A stretch of DNA of 64,000 nucleotides, from contig JAUIBW010000001.1 of assembly GCA_030427585.1 (NCBI GenBank), positions 186,001 to 250,000 of the forward strand, in the 5' to 3' direction. The stretch is from Bacteroidia bacterium. GTDB lineage: Bacteria > Bacteroidota > Bacteroidia > Flavobacteriales > Flavobacteriaceae. Each line of letters starts with the position of its first letter. The stretch's first letter is position 1. A program made the position numbers and the translations under genes. Shown in pieces: positions 53,870 through 63,015 of this stretch. A model generated the notes under the pieces. It ran no database searches. It was not told the origin of the DNA and saw only the letters and a list, made by a program, of their open reading frames with translations.

Positions 53870-54886
53870 TCAAATATCGAACTCCTTATTCAAAAGATTA
53901 ATTTGTTCTGGACGGCCTAGAACGACAACCTTCGAACCTGGTTTTAAAAGAGTATTTGCCTCGGGATTTACAATATATTCTCCTTCGGGTGATTTATAGC
54001 CAATTATGGTACATCCTGTTCTGGATCTCATATCGATATCAAGAATAGTTCTTTCTATTTTATCATCAAACATGTCTTCAAAAGAAATTTCTTCGATATT
54101 TATAGATCTTTTACCTACAATAGAAAGGTTATCTAAAAACTCTATTAAATCAGGCACTACTACTAATGATGCCATATGATCTCCACCAATACGATCTGGC
54201 ATAATAACATTATCTGCACCGGCTAATCGTATTTTCTTGTAAGAAGCATCTTGAGAGGCTCTACTAATTATTTTGAGTTCTTTATTAATTTGCCTTGCAG
54301 AAAGCACAATAAACAAGTTGTCTGCATCTTCTGGTAATGTGCAGATTAAACAAGTTGCTCTTCTAACACCCGCTTCTGTCAACACCTCATCTTCTGTAGC
54401 ATTACCCTTTAGAAAAAGTAGATTTTCATTTTGATATCTTTCTATTACTGCTTCGTCTTTTTCTATTATTATAAATGGTTTATTGTATGCCAACAACTTT
54501 GCAGCTGCTTGCTTACCATTACGGCCATAACCAATTATGATAATATGATTCTCGATATGATGTATCATTTTTTGTGTTTTTCGGTGTTGAACCCTTCTAG
54601 GGTCATTTTTACTTACAATATACTCTGTTATTACAGATACAGAATATGCAAATATGGCTACACTAGTCGAGATAAGAAATACAGTAAATAACTTTGCATT
54701 ATTATCTAAAGGTTGAACTTCTCCAAAACCCACGGTAGATAAAGTAATAACTGTCATGTACAATGCATCTACCCAGGAATAGTTAGAAAAAAACCGAAAT
54801 CCTAATACCCCAATAGCAATTACTATAATTAATAAAATTAATGCAATATATATTTTTGGCATTCCCCATCTATATATCTTTTTCAT
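53870..54886 (-). CDS. Potassium channel with RCK (TrkA-N/TrkA-C) domains
   Basis: 338 residues. Two membrane segments flank a pore helix and filter TVGFGE (residues 51-56), a variant of TVGYGD. The RCK N domain starts at IIIIGYGRNGKQAA (NAD-binding Gly119-Gly124), followed by TrkA-C (from about residue 260). Such channels open in response to ligand or Ca2+ binding to the RCK ring. Its ATG overlaps the stop of the PspC gene by 4 bp. Confidence 0.9.
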   Translation of the reverse strand: MKKIYRWGMPKIYIALILLIIVIAIGVLGFRFFSNYSWVDALYMTVITLSTVGFGEVQPLDNNAKLFTVFLISTSVAIFAYSVSVITEYIVSKNDPRRVQHRKTQKMIHHIENHIIIIGYGRNGKQAAAKLLAYNKPFIIIEKDEAVIERYQNENLLFLKGNATEDEVLTEAGVRRATCLICTLPEDADNLFIVLSARQINKELKIISRASQDASYKKIRLAGADNVIMPDRIGGDHMASLVVVPDLIEFLDNLSIVGKRSINIEEISFEDMFDDKIERTILDIDMRSRTGCTIIGYKSPEGEYIVNPEANTLLKPGSKVVVLGRPEQINLLNKEFDI

Positions 54887-55104
54887 AGGTCAAATACTGA
54901 GGTTCGTTTAGTATAAACCAAATCTTTTAATTTTAGCCAAAACGCCAGATTAAGGTATATCACAAACCCTAAACCTACAGTAGCAAAGGTTAAATAAATA
55001 AAGAACAACCGTACATTTTTTGCTCGCATCCCTAACCTATCTGCTAACCTAGAGGAAACATAAAATCCGTTACGTTCTAAAAATTGTCTTAGATTATAAA
55101 GCAT
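54883..55104 (-). CDS. PspC-domain membrane protein
   Basis: 73 residues with the PspC pattern (GVSSRLADRLGMRAKNVRLFFI-like, here NGFYVSSRLADRLGM...VRLFFIYLTFATVGLGFVIYL) and one membrane segment. PspC proteins sense envelope stress in enterobacteria; in Bacteroidota they are often single small proteins of unknown role. It overlaps the channel gene by 4 bp and starts 17 bp after DUF2851, forming a three-gene operon. Confidence 0.85.
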   Translation of the reverse strand: MLYNLRQFLERNGFYVSSRLADRLGMRAKNVRLFFIYLTFATVGLGFVIYLNLAFWLKLKDLVYTKRTSVFDL

Positions 55105-55121
55105 ACCGCAAAATAATTATA

Positions 55122-56414
55122 TTATCCTAAATTCTGTTCACCATTTAATAAATAATTCCCGATTGCACATTGTAAACATGCTTTTTGATCACAGTATATA
55201 TTTTTAAGTTGAATCATCGCTTGAGAATGCATGGCATTTTCAATTGGCACGTTTAAATCCATAAAATTGCTAATAATGCTATTTTTTTCAAAAGGTAATT
55301 TAGTAATTAATTCAAAAATATCTTCTTCGGGATTTTGTCCTACACTTCTGGCATATACAAATTTTATAGGAATAATTGTATTAATCAGCAGTAAGTCAAT
55401 AAATGATTTTGTTAGTTTTTTCTTACTTACTTTTGATTCCTTTTCAAAAGTATAATGATTTTGCCAAAATTTGCTTGTTTCTATATTAAAAAGAGTATAA
55501 AAATCATCTATCGTATTGCTATTGATCACTTTACTGAATAGTTGATGATTTTTAAAATATAACATTGCCAACTGCGCCAATCGTATCGTTGGAAAATTAG
55601 ATGGACGTAATCTAAAAAAATGAAATGAGTCTACTCCATTAGCGTTTAATTTATACTTATTTTTTAAAAATTGATACTCATTTTTCAAGGTATTAAAATA
55701 TTCACTTTTTATATCAACCTCTAGTAAACCTGCTTGTCCAAAAAATAAGGCTTCTAATTGTTTCTGGTGATCTGTACATTTTCTAAGCACTGTGAAATCT
55801 ATTGAATTTGCCAAACTCAAAAAAGCGGCTCCATTTGTTTTTAAACCAAAATTTTTGGACAATAATTTAAACAAAACAGCTTCCCAGTTATTTGCAGAGG
55901 TTTTTAAAAGTTTCAAAATCAAAGTCGATTTTTTCTCTAGTCGTTCTAAATATAGTCTTTCTTGCCAATTCGACAACATAAAATGCGAAACTTCGGGAAG
56001 TTGCTTATCACAACTAATCCATTGTTGAGCATTTTTATCAAAGAGTTTTTTATAGCGAAGCAATAGTTCTTCTCTTATGTATTCTTTAAGTTGTAATGTT
56101 GGTATAATCGAGTTATCTTTTCTGTAAACTTCTACATCATCTTCCCAAACTACATGAAGAATTACATTATCATATGCAGGGTCATTCTCATGGTTATGAA
56201 CATACCAATCACTTGATCTGATATGTACTTCGACGTTTCCTGCCCATTTCTGTCCTTGGATAATAAGTCTTGCATCAAAAAAATCGGGTCCAGAGCTTTC
56301 TATATTGTGCACCCCCACTTGCTGAAGTATAAGCTCTTCATGCCTTGTTGTTCTTAGATCTACAAACCCAAATTTTTTATATTTCCAAAGGTATTGTAAA
56401 AAATCCTCAGTCAT
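55122..56414 (-). CDS. DUF2851 family protein
   Basis: 430 residues. The start EDFLQYLWKYKKFGFVDLRT, the block GPDFFDARLIIQGQKWAGNVEVHI and the motif HVVWEDDVEVYR are typical of this Bacteroidota-specific family. The C terminus has three Cys (CDQKACLQCAIGNYLL), possibly a metal site. The N-terminal part resembles restriction-endonuclease-like folds (GPDF-x-A, NVEVHI with GxxExH-like pattern), but nuclease activity is not shown. It is first of three in the operon with the PspC and channel genes. Confidence 0.85.
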   Translation of the reverse strand: MTEDFLQYLWKYKKFGFVDLRTTRHEELILQQVGVHNIESSGPDFFDARLIIQGQKWAGNVEVHIRSSDWYVHNHENDPAYDNVILHVVWEDDVEVYRKDNSIIPTLQLKEYIREELLLRYKKLFDKNAQQWISCDKQLPEVSHFMLSNWQERLYLERLEKKSTLILKLLKTSANNWEAVLFKLLSKNFGLKTNGAAFLSLANSIDFTVLRKCTDHQKQLEALFFGQAGLLEVDIKSEYFNTLKNEYQFLKNKYKLNANGVDSFHFFRLRPSNFPTIRLAQLAMLYFKNHQLFSKVINSNTIDDFYTLFNIETSKFWQNHYTFEKESKVSKKKLTKSFIDLLLINTIIPIKFVYARSVGQNPEEDIFELITKLPFEKNSIISNFMDLNVPIENAMHSQAMIQLKNIYCDQKACLQCAIGNYLLNGEQNLG

Positions 56415-56609
56415 ATATTTATAGATTAATTATAATTATCAGACCTACCTGTAAGTAAACAGGTGGTATTAGCTACTAAATATTTCGGGTAGGATAGAAA
56501 ATAAGAAGAATAGCTTTTCTAAAATTTAGATGATGAAATTACTAAAATTTATTAAAATCCTGTAAGTTTTATGGAATAACATTGACTATTTTTTTAAATC
56601 AGCATATAA

Positions 56610-57464
56610 ATGACTAACATTTTAAAGTCTATTTTCATATCTGTTTTCCCTGCAATTGCTCTTTACTTTGCTATTGACAGTGTTATACATCTTATTGATC
56701 ATGGAGTATCTTACAGGTATATAGGAAGATTAATTATTTCATTTTCTATTGTGACACTTTTCATTTTAATTTTTGTAAAACCTGTTGCACGAACTGATGC
56801 TAATCTAAAAAAATATACACTTCCTATTGCTATTGGTTTTTTATTTAGTTTATTATTTGGAGGTATTATCGAACAAGATTTAAATGGATCTCTACCAGGG
56901 ATTGGTTTATTTTTAGGATGGATATTATATATAAAGTGGTATTCTACTTTTAAGAATAGAGAGAAAAACACAATTATTAAAGTGGGTAACCAACTACCAG
57001 AACTTGAATTACAGGATCCAGAAAAAAACAATATAAATACCTCTAAATTTATAGGGAAACCATCAATTTTTCTATTTTATCGTGGAAATTGGTGTCCATT
57101 ATGTATGGCACAGATCAAAGAAATTGCTTTACAATATAAAGAACTTGAAAAAAGAAATATAAACATGGTTCTTATTAGTCCCCAACCTCATGAACATACC
57201 AAATCCTTAGCAAGAAAATTTGGGTTAAATTTTAATTATCTGATTGATCAAGAGAATAGAGTTGCTAAGCAATTACAAATTTTCTCAAAAAATGGTCTTC
57301 CAATGGGTTTTCAAATACTAGGATACAACAGTGATACTGTACTGCCAACTGTAATCATAACTAATAAAGAAGGAAAAATAATCTTTGCAGACCTTACTAA
57401 TAATTATAGAGTAAGACCAGAACCAGAAGTGTTTTTAAAAATTATTGATCAGCAAAGTCTTTAG
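56610..57464 (+). CDS. Membrane-anchored redoxin (AhpC/TSA-like domain)
   Basis: 284 residues. Residues 1-110 hold four membrane segments (IFISVFPAIALYFAIDSVI, GRLIISFSIVTLFILIFV, IAIGFLFSLLFGGII, GIGLFLGWILYI). Residues about 120-284 are a thioredoxin/peroxiredoxin-type domain (GNQLPELEL, FLFYRGNWCPLCMAQIKEI, with the pair Cys162/Cys165). NWCPLC is the pattern of the AhpC/TSA group with a CxxC active site. Reduction of thiols or peroxides at the membrane is likely. Fusion of a four-helix membrane region to this domain is uncommon. Confidence 0.82.
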   Translation: MTNILKSIFISVFPAIALYFAIDSVIHLIDHGVSYRYIGRLIISFSIVTLFILIFVKPVARTDANLKKYTLPIAIGFLFSLLFGGIIEQDLNGSLPGIGLFLGWILYIKWYSTFKNREKNTIIKVGNQLPELELQDPEKNNINTSKFIGKPSIFLFYRGNWCPLCMAQIKEIALQYKELEKRNINMVLISPQPHEHTKSLARKFGLNFNYLIDQENRVAKQLQIFSKNGLPMGFQILGYNSDTVLPTVIITNKEGKIIFADLTNNYRVRPEPEVFLKIIDQQSL

Positions 57465-57756
57465 TTCAAAAAACTAACATTGGTTAGTACCCCCAAAAAA
57501 AAGAAGGTTGAAGTTGTTATAAACACAAAAAACACTGAACTAACTCCTTTAAAATAGTACGATTACTACTTAATATTCTTAAAATCAAGTTAATTCCTTA
57601 CAAAAATGTACTATTGGTAAGATTTTATGTATTAATGGAAAACTTAACCACAAATTCATTTCTTTACTTTGTTATGAATTAAAGGGAAAATTAATTCATT
57701 CTAAAAATATTAAGATTACAAAACCCTAAGCTAAGTTGAGTTTGTGTTAGGTTATT
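57465..57756. other. Gene-free stretch before an orphan terminator
   Basis: About 290 bp without ORF or tRNA between the redoxin gene and the hairpin at 57757. I see no clear TAnnTTTG box. It might be a long 3' UTR or hold a small RNA. Confidence 0.4.
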
Positions 57757-57788
57757 GATGGTTGCCATTTTTGGCGACCATCTTTATT
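57757..57788 (+). terminator. Orphan plus-strand terminator
   Basis: GATGGTTGCC (57757-57766) pairs with GGCGACCATC (57773-57782) over 10 bp with one wobble, followed by TTTATTTT. It lies 293 bp after the redoxin gene and converges on the AraC gene. Confidence 0.75.
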
Positions 57789-57839
57789 TTCACATATATT
57801 TAAAACAATAAAAAATTAGGAATCTAAGCTTTACATATT

Positions 57840-58820
57840 TTATGTATTCATATCTGGGTAGATGTCAAACTTATTAAAAAATGCTTTTTTAAATTTTGAA
57901 GAATTAGAATAATTAAGTGTATCCATCACTTCCCGTATTGATACCCCTTCTCCTATAATCATATTATACGAAACCTCTAGTCGTTTATTATTAAAAAACT
58001 CTAAAGGAGTCTGATTATGAATTTCTTTAAACATATTAAAAAAATTCGTACGACTCATATGTGCCATAGCTGCTAATTGATCGACTCCTATAAAAGGTTC
58101 CTTAAGGTTATTCTTGAGATAATCGCTTACCTTATATATACTACCAACCTGCCCACAATTGATATTAAAAGGATTGCTTTCTGTTTCCCATCTTAATACA
58201 TCTTTCCAAAAAGTTTCTAATAGACGAACACCTCTAGCAATAAAATAAAGATAGTTCTCTACCTTATCTACATCGGGTTGTACAATCTGATCAAAAAGAC
58301 TTGATTGTTTATAAGAAAGATAAAATTTATTAATATGTTGGTGAGAATAACGAATATAATTATCAAGTTTTTCTGCCATATCGTTATTCTTTAAAAAAAA
58401 AGGTTTGGTATATGAGCTTTTTAAGACAATCATAGTAGATTTTACTTCTGCTCCTTTTGTAATAAAAACTTGTTCTCCTTGTCGAGCATCCATACATCTC
58501 ATATTTCCTGGAGTATAACTATCAGAATATTGGCTTATAATTTGGTCCTCCTGTAGTTGATGATCTAAAGCATATTTCCTAAAATGAAGTATAATATCTT
58601 TTTCATCAATGGGTCGTCTAACATATTCAATATCTGTATTTGCTTTATAATTGTTTATGATAAGAAAGACTTCTGGAGATATTTTATAATACAACAAATA
58701 CCCTTCTCCAATCTCGGGAGGGAAATAAATTCGATCAGTAGAACTATTTGGACTTAGTTGTGATCTAAAATAGTCACTTAGTTTGTCTATATCAGAAAAA
58801 TCAAACAAATATTTACACAT
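57840..58820 (-). CDS. AraC family transcriptional regulator
   Basis: 326 residues. The C-terminal domain (about 230-326) carries the two HTH motifs (GVDQLAAMAHMSRTNFFNMFKE and SIREVMDTLNYSNSSKFKKAFFNKF). The N-terminal 200 residues do not match the usual cupin closely (YYKISPEVFLIINNY, MRCMDARQGEQVFITKGAEVKSTMIVLK). The effector is unknown. It does not overlap a neighbour; the target is likely elsewhere. Confidence 0.85.
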   Translation of the reverse strand: MCKYLFDFSDIDKLSDYFRSQLSPNSSTDRIYFPPEIGEGYLLYYKISPEVFLIINNYKANTDIEYVRRPIDEKDIILHFRKYALDHQLQEDQIISQYSDSYTPGNMRCMDARQGEQVFITKGAEVKSTMIVLKSSYTKPFFLKNNDMAEKLDNYIRYSHQHINKFYLSYKQSSLFDQIVQPDVDKVENYLYFIARGVRLLETFWKDVLRWETESNPFNINCGQVGSIYKVSDYLKNNLKEPFIGVDQLAAMAHMSRTNFFNMFKEIHNQTPLEFFNNKRLEVSYNMIIGEGVSIREVMDTLNYSNSSKFKKAFFNKFDIYPDMNT

Positions 58821-58896
58821 ACCACCATCATTTTACACTTATCTTTTTAGCACACGTAGATGTATTCCTGGTAACTATAAAAAATAAATAAACATA

Positions 58897-58939
58897 AAAA
58901 CAACCCCTTTACTAGCTTACAAAAAGCTAATAGAGGGGG
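58897..58939 (-). terminator. Terminator of the PLP/CBS enzyme gene
   Basis: CCCCTTTACTAGCTT (58904-58918) pairs with AAGCTAATAGAGGGG (58924-58938) with two mismatches; on the minus strand the stem is followed by GTTTTT. Confidence 0.7.
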
Positions 58940-58964
58940 AGAATTATTATTTAAATATAAGAAT

Positions 58965-60326
58965 TTATTTTATATGACTAATAACATCATACTTTGTTAT
59001 GATGTGATGTTTTCCATTTTCTAACTCGACTAAAACCGCAGAACTTCCGTTTTTAATAAGCTTGGATATCTCATCAAGTGAAGTTTTAGCGTTTACAACA
59101 GGGAAGGGATCTTTCATAACATCTTTAATTGGTGTACTACCTGTATTTTTACCATCTAAAAAGGCCGTAAAAAGTGCACTTTCGTCTACAGAACCAATAA
59201 ACCCTTCACTATCAATTACTGGTATTTGCGAAATTTTAAATTTGCGCATGCGCTCAATAGCGTGTGACACTAGTTCTTCTGTCTTAACCGTAACCAATGG
59301 TTTTTCTATATGATTTTTTACTAAATCATCTGCTGTATATACTTCCTCATCAAGAAAACCTCTTTCTCGCATCCAATCATCATTAAACATTTTTCCTACA
59401 TATCTGCTACCATGATCATGAAATAAAACCACTACAACATCATCTTTGGTAAAATGCTTTTTTAATTGAAGTAATCCTTTTATAGCCGCTCCAGCACTAT
59501 TGCCCAAAAACATTCCTTCTTCTTTTGCTAATTTTTGAGTATAAACCGCAGCATCTTTATCTGTCACTTTGGTAAATCCATCAATAACCGAAAAATTTAC
59601 ATTTTTTGGCAAAATATCTTCTCCAATACCTTCTGTGATATAAGAATAAATTTCGTTTTCATCAAAAATTCCGGTTTCGTGGTATTTCTTAAAAACAGAG
59701 CCATAGGTATCTATTCCCCAGATTTTAATATTTGGATTTTTTTCTTTTAGATATTTCCCCACACCAGATATTGTACCTCCAGTCCCTACTCCAACAATAA
59801 AATGTGTTATTTTACCATCTGTTTGTTTCCAGATTTCTGGGCCTGTACTTTCATAGTGTGCTTGTGTATTCGACGGGTTATCATACTGGTTAACATACCA
59901 GGAATTCGGAGTTTCTTCTGCTAATCTCTTAGAAACAGAATAATACGACCTTGGGTCATCAGGTTCTACATTAGTAGGGCAAACCATCACCTTTGCACCT
60001 ACCGCCCTAAGGATGTCCATTTTTTCCTTAGATTGCTTGTCTGCCATTACACAAATCAGTTTATACCCTTTTATGATAGCTACTAATGCTAACCCCATTC
60101 CTGTATTTCCTGATGTACCTTCTATAATGGTTCCTCCTGGTTGCAATCGACCATCTGCCTCTGCATCTTCTATCATTTTCAAAGCCATTCGATCCTTTAC
60201 AGAATTCCCTGGATTAAAAGTTTCGTATTTAGCCAGCACCAAAGCGTCTATATCTTTTACCAATCTATTTAATTGGACTAATGGTGTGTTCCCAATAGTT
60301 TCTAGTATATTTTTTGCGTATTCCAC
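58965..60326 (-). CDS. PLP-dependent cysteine synthase/cystathionine beta-synthase with CBS pair
   Basis: 453 residues. The fold II PLP domain (1-320) has the PLP lysine Lys44 in NPGNSVKDRMA, the phosphate loop EGTSGNTGMG and GVGTGGTISGVG. Residues about 335-453 are two CBS domains (PLVTVKTEELVSHAIERM, SLDEISKLIKNGSSAVLVEL). The architecture is that of cystathionine beta-synthase; activity on homocysteine or on sulfide with O-acetylserine cannot be told from sequence. The CBS pair suggests regulation by adenosyl ligands. Confidence 0.9.
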   Translation of the reverse strand: MEYAKNILETIGNTPLVQLNRLVKDIDALVLAKYETFNPGNSVKDRMALKMIEDAEADGRLQPGGTIIEGTSGNTGMGLALVAIIKGYKLICVMADKQSKEKMDILRAVGAKVMVCPTNVEPDDPRSYYSVSKRLAEETPNSWYVNQYDNPSNTQAHYESTGPEIWKQTDGKITHFIVGVGTGGTISGVGKYLKEKNPNIKIWGIDTYGSVFKKYHETGIFDENEIYSYITEGIGEDILPKNVNFSVIDGFTKVTDKDAAVYTQKLAKEEGMFLGNSAGAAIKGLLQLKKHFTKDDVVVVLFHDHGSRYVGKMFNDDWMRERGFLDEEVYTADDLVKNHIEKPLVTVKTEELVSHAIERMRKFKISQIPVIDSEGFIGSVDESALFTAFLDGKNTGSTPIKDVMKDPFPVVNAKTSLDEISKLIKNGSSAVLVELENGKHHIITKYDVISHIK

Positions 60327-60416
60327 TCGTTATATTTTACGTCCAATAGGATATTTCAACATGGCAAAGATACGACCTAGATTATCGATTGGCAATTTTA
60401 AAAAGAGAATAACAAA

Positions 60417-61658
60417 TTATTGAAAACGAATTGATTTGGTTGGTGATATCTTTGCGATAATATATGAAGGGATAAGTAGCATTAACAAACATAATAACAT
60501 TGTTCCTATATTAAGCAACACAATATATCCTATGTCAATATACACTGGAGCAGTACTTACATAATACGTTTCTGGATTAAGCCCTACAATCCCATATTGC
60601 TCTTGTATAAGGAGTAAACCTATACCAATAAGGTTACCCCAAAACAAACCTATTAAAATCAAATATGCAGCATTATAAAGAAACACTTTTCTTATACTCC
60701 AATCATTCGTTCCTAAAGCTTTTAAAATTCCAATCATAGGGGTTCTCTCGAGGATCAAAACCAATAATGCAGTAATCATATTGATACCGGCAACCAAAAT
60801 AATAATCCCAATAATCCCAATAATATTAAGATCAAATAGTTTTAACCATTCGAAGATTGTAGCATACTTTAAAGAAATTGTCTGACTATCTAACGTAGAA
60901 GGGATATTTTCATAGATTTCCTGTCCTTTTTTATCGATTTGATCAAAATCATCAATAAAAACTTCAAAATTCCCGATCTCATCTGGTTTCCATTTATTCA
61001 TTTTTATCACATGTCTAATGTCTGCAAAGAGGAAGCTTTCATCAAACTCCAAAAATCCTGAATTATAAATCCCCACAATCTCAAAAGCCCTAATAAGAGT
61101 CTTTGAGTTTGAAGCTGTATTCTTTTTCAGAAAATATGTAATTACTTTATCTCCAATACGAAACCCTAAACGATTTGCAATATGTGAAGACAACAAAATT
61201 TCTTCATTAAGCTCTCCTGTAAAATCGGGTATTCTTCCTTCTACAAGGTATTCTTTAAAAGAATCCCAATTATAATCTTTGCCCACTCCTTTCACCACCA
61301 CACCATCAAAATCAGATGTTGTACGTATAAGTCCCATTTTGGTTGCTACCCCTTGCATATGAACAATTCCTTCAACCTCAGAAAACTCTGGATAGAAGTT
61401 TTGATCAGAGGATATTGGCATGAGAGATTCTACACTACTGTTATTATCAAAGCTAGAAATTAATATATGCCCATTAAATGCAGCAACTTTTTCTCTTATT
61501 TTGCGTTGTAGTCCTACACCAGTAGCAACCGTAATTAGCATCATGATCATACCAATAGCAATAGCAAAAATTGCAATTTTTATAATTGGAGTCGAAATGC
61601 TACTTTTATGTTCCTTACCTTTGATGAGGCGTTTGGCAATAAAATACTCGAAATTCAA
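60417..61658 (-). CDS. ABC transporter permease of the LolC/LolE type
   Basis: 413 residues. MNFEYFIAKRLIKGKEHKSS and the first membrane segment (IAIFAIAIGMIMMLITVATG) are typical of LolC/E. A periplasmic MacB-like domain (about 50-260) is followed by three C-terminal membrane segments (IIGIIILVAGINMITALLVLILERTPMIGIL etc., FtsX fold). With an ATPase encoded elsewhere it would extract lipoproteins from the inner membrane. The start is 8 bp from the start of the divergent NamZ-like gene. Confidence 0.88.
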   Translation of the reverse strand: MNFEYFIAKRLIKGKEHKSSISTPIIKIAIFAIAIGMIMMLITVATGVGLQRKIREKVAAFNGHILISSFDNNSSVESLMPISSDQNFYPEFSEVEGIVHMQGVATKMGLIRTTSDFDGVVVKGVGKDYNWDSFKEYLVEGRIPDFTGELNEEILLSSHIANRLGFRIGDKVITYFLKKNTASNSKTLIRAFEIVGIYNSGFLEFDESFLFADIRHVIKMNKWKPDEIGNFEVFIDDFDQIDKKGQEIYENIPSTLDSQTISLKYATIFEWLKLFDLNIIGIIGIIILVAGINMITALLVLILERTPMIGILKALGTNDWSIRKVFLYNAAYLILIGLFWGNLIGIGLLLIQEQYGIVGLNPETYYVSTAPVYIDIGYIVLLNIGTMLLCLLMLLIPSYIIAKISPTKSIRFQ

Positions 61659-61666
61659 GCTTAACT

Positions 61667-62947
61667 ATGGTTTTTGTTAGAAATGCATTCAAAAATACAT
61701 TTTTATTCCTTTTCATAATTTTTATTTCTTGTGTAAGTGGAATAAAAACAACTTTACCCCCTTCTTCTGTAAAAATTAAAAACTCGATATCTGTGGTATA
61801 TATTGCTCAAGATACTACAAAAATTCAAGAATCTATAGTAGTTGGGGCTAATCTTATGGATGAGTATATCCCAATGTTAGAAAATAAAAAAGTAGCTATT
61901 GTAGGGAATCAAACTTCTGTTATTTTTAAAGATAGCATTACTAATCAAAATTATGTGCATCTTGTTGATTCTTTATTGTCTAGAAACATCAAAATTCAGA
62001 AAGTATTTGCTCCAGAGCATGGTTTTAGAGGTAAGGCAGATGCTGGAGAATTAGTAGCTGATAGTAAGGATATTAAAACCGGGCTTCCTATTTTTTCTCT
62101 ACACGGAAAAAACAAAAAACCATCTAAAGAAGCTTTATCTAATATCGACATTGTTGTTTTTGATATTCAGGATGTAGGAGTTCGTTTTTATACCTATATT
62201 TCGACATTACATTATGTAATGCAAGCTTGTGCAGAAAATAGCATCCCTGTCCTGATACTGGACCGTCCAAATCCAAATGCACATTATATTGATGGGCCGA
62301 CTCTAGAATCTGAGCACTCAAGCTTTCTGGGGGTACATCCAATACCGCTAGTTCATGGTATGACTATTGGCGAATATGCAAAAATGATAAATGGCGAAGG
62401 TTGGTTGGGAAAAAATCTAGCTTGTGAAATCAATATTATTCCTGTTAAAAACTACTCCCACAATGCTTCATATAGCTTACCCATACGACCATCACCAAAC
62501 TTACCTAATGATAAAGCTATCAATTTATATCCTAGTCTTGGTTTTTTTGAAGGAACAACCATAAATGCAGGTCGTGGTACCGAAACACAGTTTCAAATTT
62601 TTGGTTCTCCTAATCTGATTATAGAAAAATATGATTATGCTTACATTCCCAGGCCAAATTTTGGTTCTAAATATCCTAAACATAGAGGAGAGGTATGTTA
62701 CGGAAAAGATTTAAGAAAAAGTGAGTCATTAGATTCTATAAACTTAGAGTGGTTAATTAATGCTTATAACCATACCAAAGTCAAAGAAAAGTTTTTTAAT
62801 ACCAAATCCTTTACCATTCACGCAGGAACAAAAAAATTACAACAACAAATTGAACAAGGTCTTTCTTTTCAAGAAATTAAAAATACATGGGCAGAAGGTC
62901 TAGAAAAGTTTAAGGTTAAAAGAGCACAATATCTAATCTATAAATAG
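61667..62947 (+). CDS. DUF1343/NamZ-type lipoprotein (exo-N-acetylmuramidase family)
   Basis: 426 residues. Signal sequence with lipobox FISC (Cys22). The core matches the DUF1343 family: VAIVGNQTSVI, FAPEHGFRGKADAGE, FDIQDVGVRFYTYISTLHYVM, LDRPNP, LVHGMTIGEYAKMINGE and PSPNLPNDKAINLYPSLGFFEGT. The family includes NamZ, which removes N-acetylmuramic acid from the non-reducing end of peptidoglycan fragments. The His and Asp residues of the signatures are retained. Role: cell-wall recycling in the envelope. It is divergent from the permease gene. Confidence 0.9.
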   Translation: MVFVRNAFKNTFLFLFIIFISCVSGIKTTLPPSSVKIKNSISVVYIAQDTTKIQESIVVGANLMDEYIPMLENKKVAIVGNQTSVIFKDSITNQNYVHLVDSLLSRNIKIQKVFAPEHGFRGKADAGELVADSKDIKTGLPIFSLHGKNKKPSKEALSNIDIVVFDIQDVGVRFYTYISTLHYVMQACAENSIPVLILDRPNPNAHYIDGPTLESEHSSFLGVHPIPLVHGMTIGEYAKMINGEGWLGKNLACEINIIPVKNYSHNASYSLPIRPSPNLPNDKAINLYPSLGFFEGTTINAGRGTETQFQIFGSPNLIIEKYDYAYIPRPNFGSKYPKHRGEVCYGKDLRKSESLDSINLEWLINAYNHTKVKEKFFNTKSFTIHAGTKKLQQQIEQGLSFQEIKNTWAEGLEKFKVKRAQYLIYK

Positions 62948-63004
62948 CATTATTTAGTTCTAAAAAACCCTATTTTCAGGGATGTCAGTATATAGAAGAA
63001 TCGA

Positions 63005-63012
63005 TACATTTG
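63005..63012 (+). promoter_or_regulatory. -7 box just before the TPR gene
   Basis: TACATTTG is a perfect TAnnTTTG, but it ends only 3 bp before the ATG at 63016. If it is used, the mRNA would be leaderless or the true start would lie further downstream. Confidence 0.35.
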
Positions 63013-63015
63013 TAT

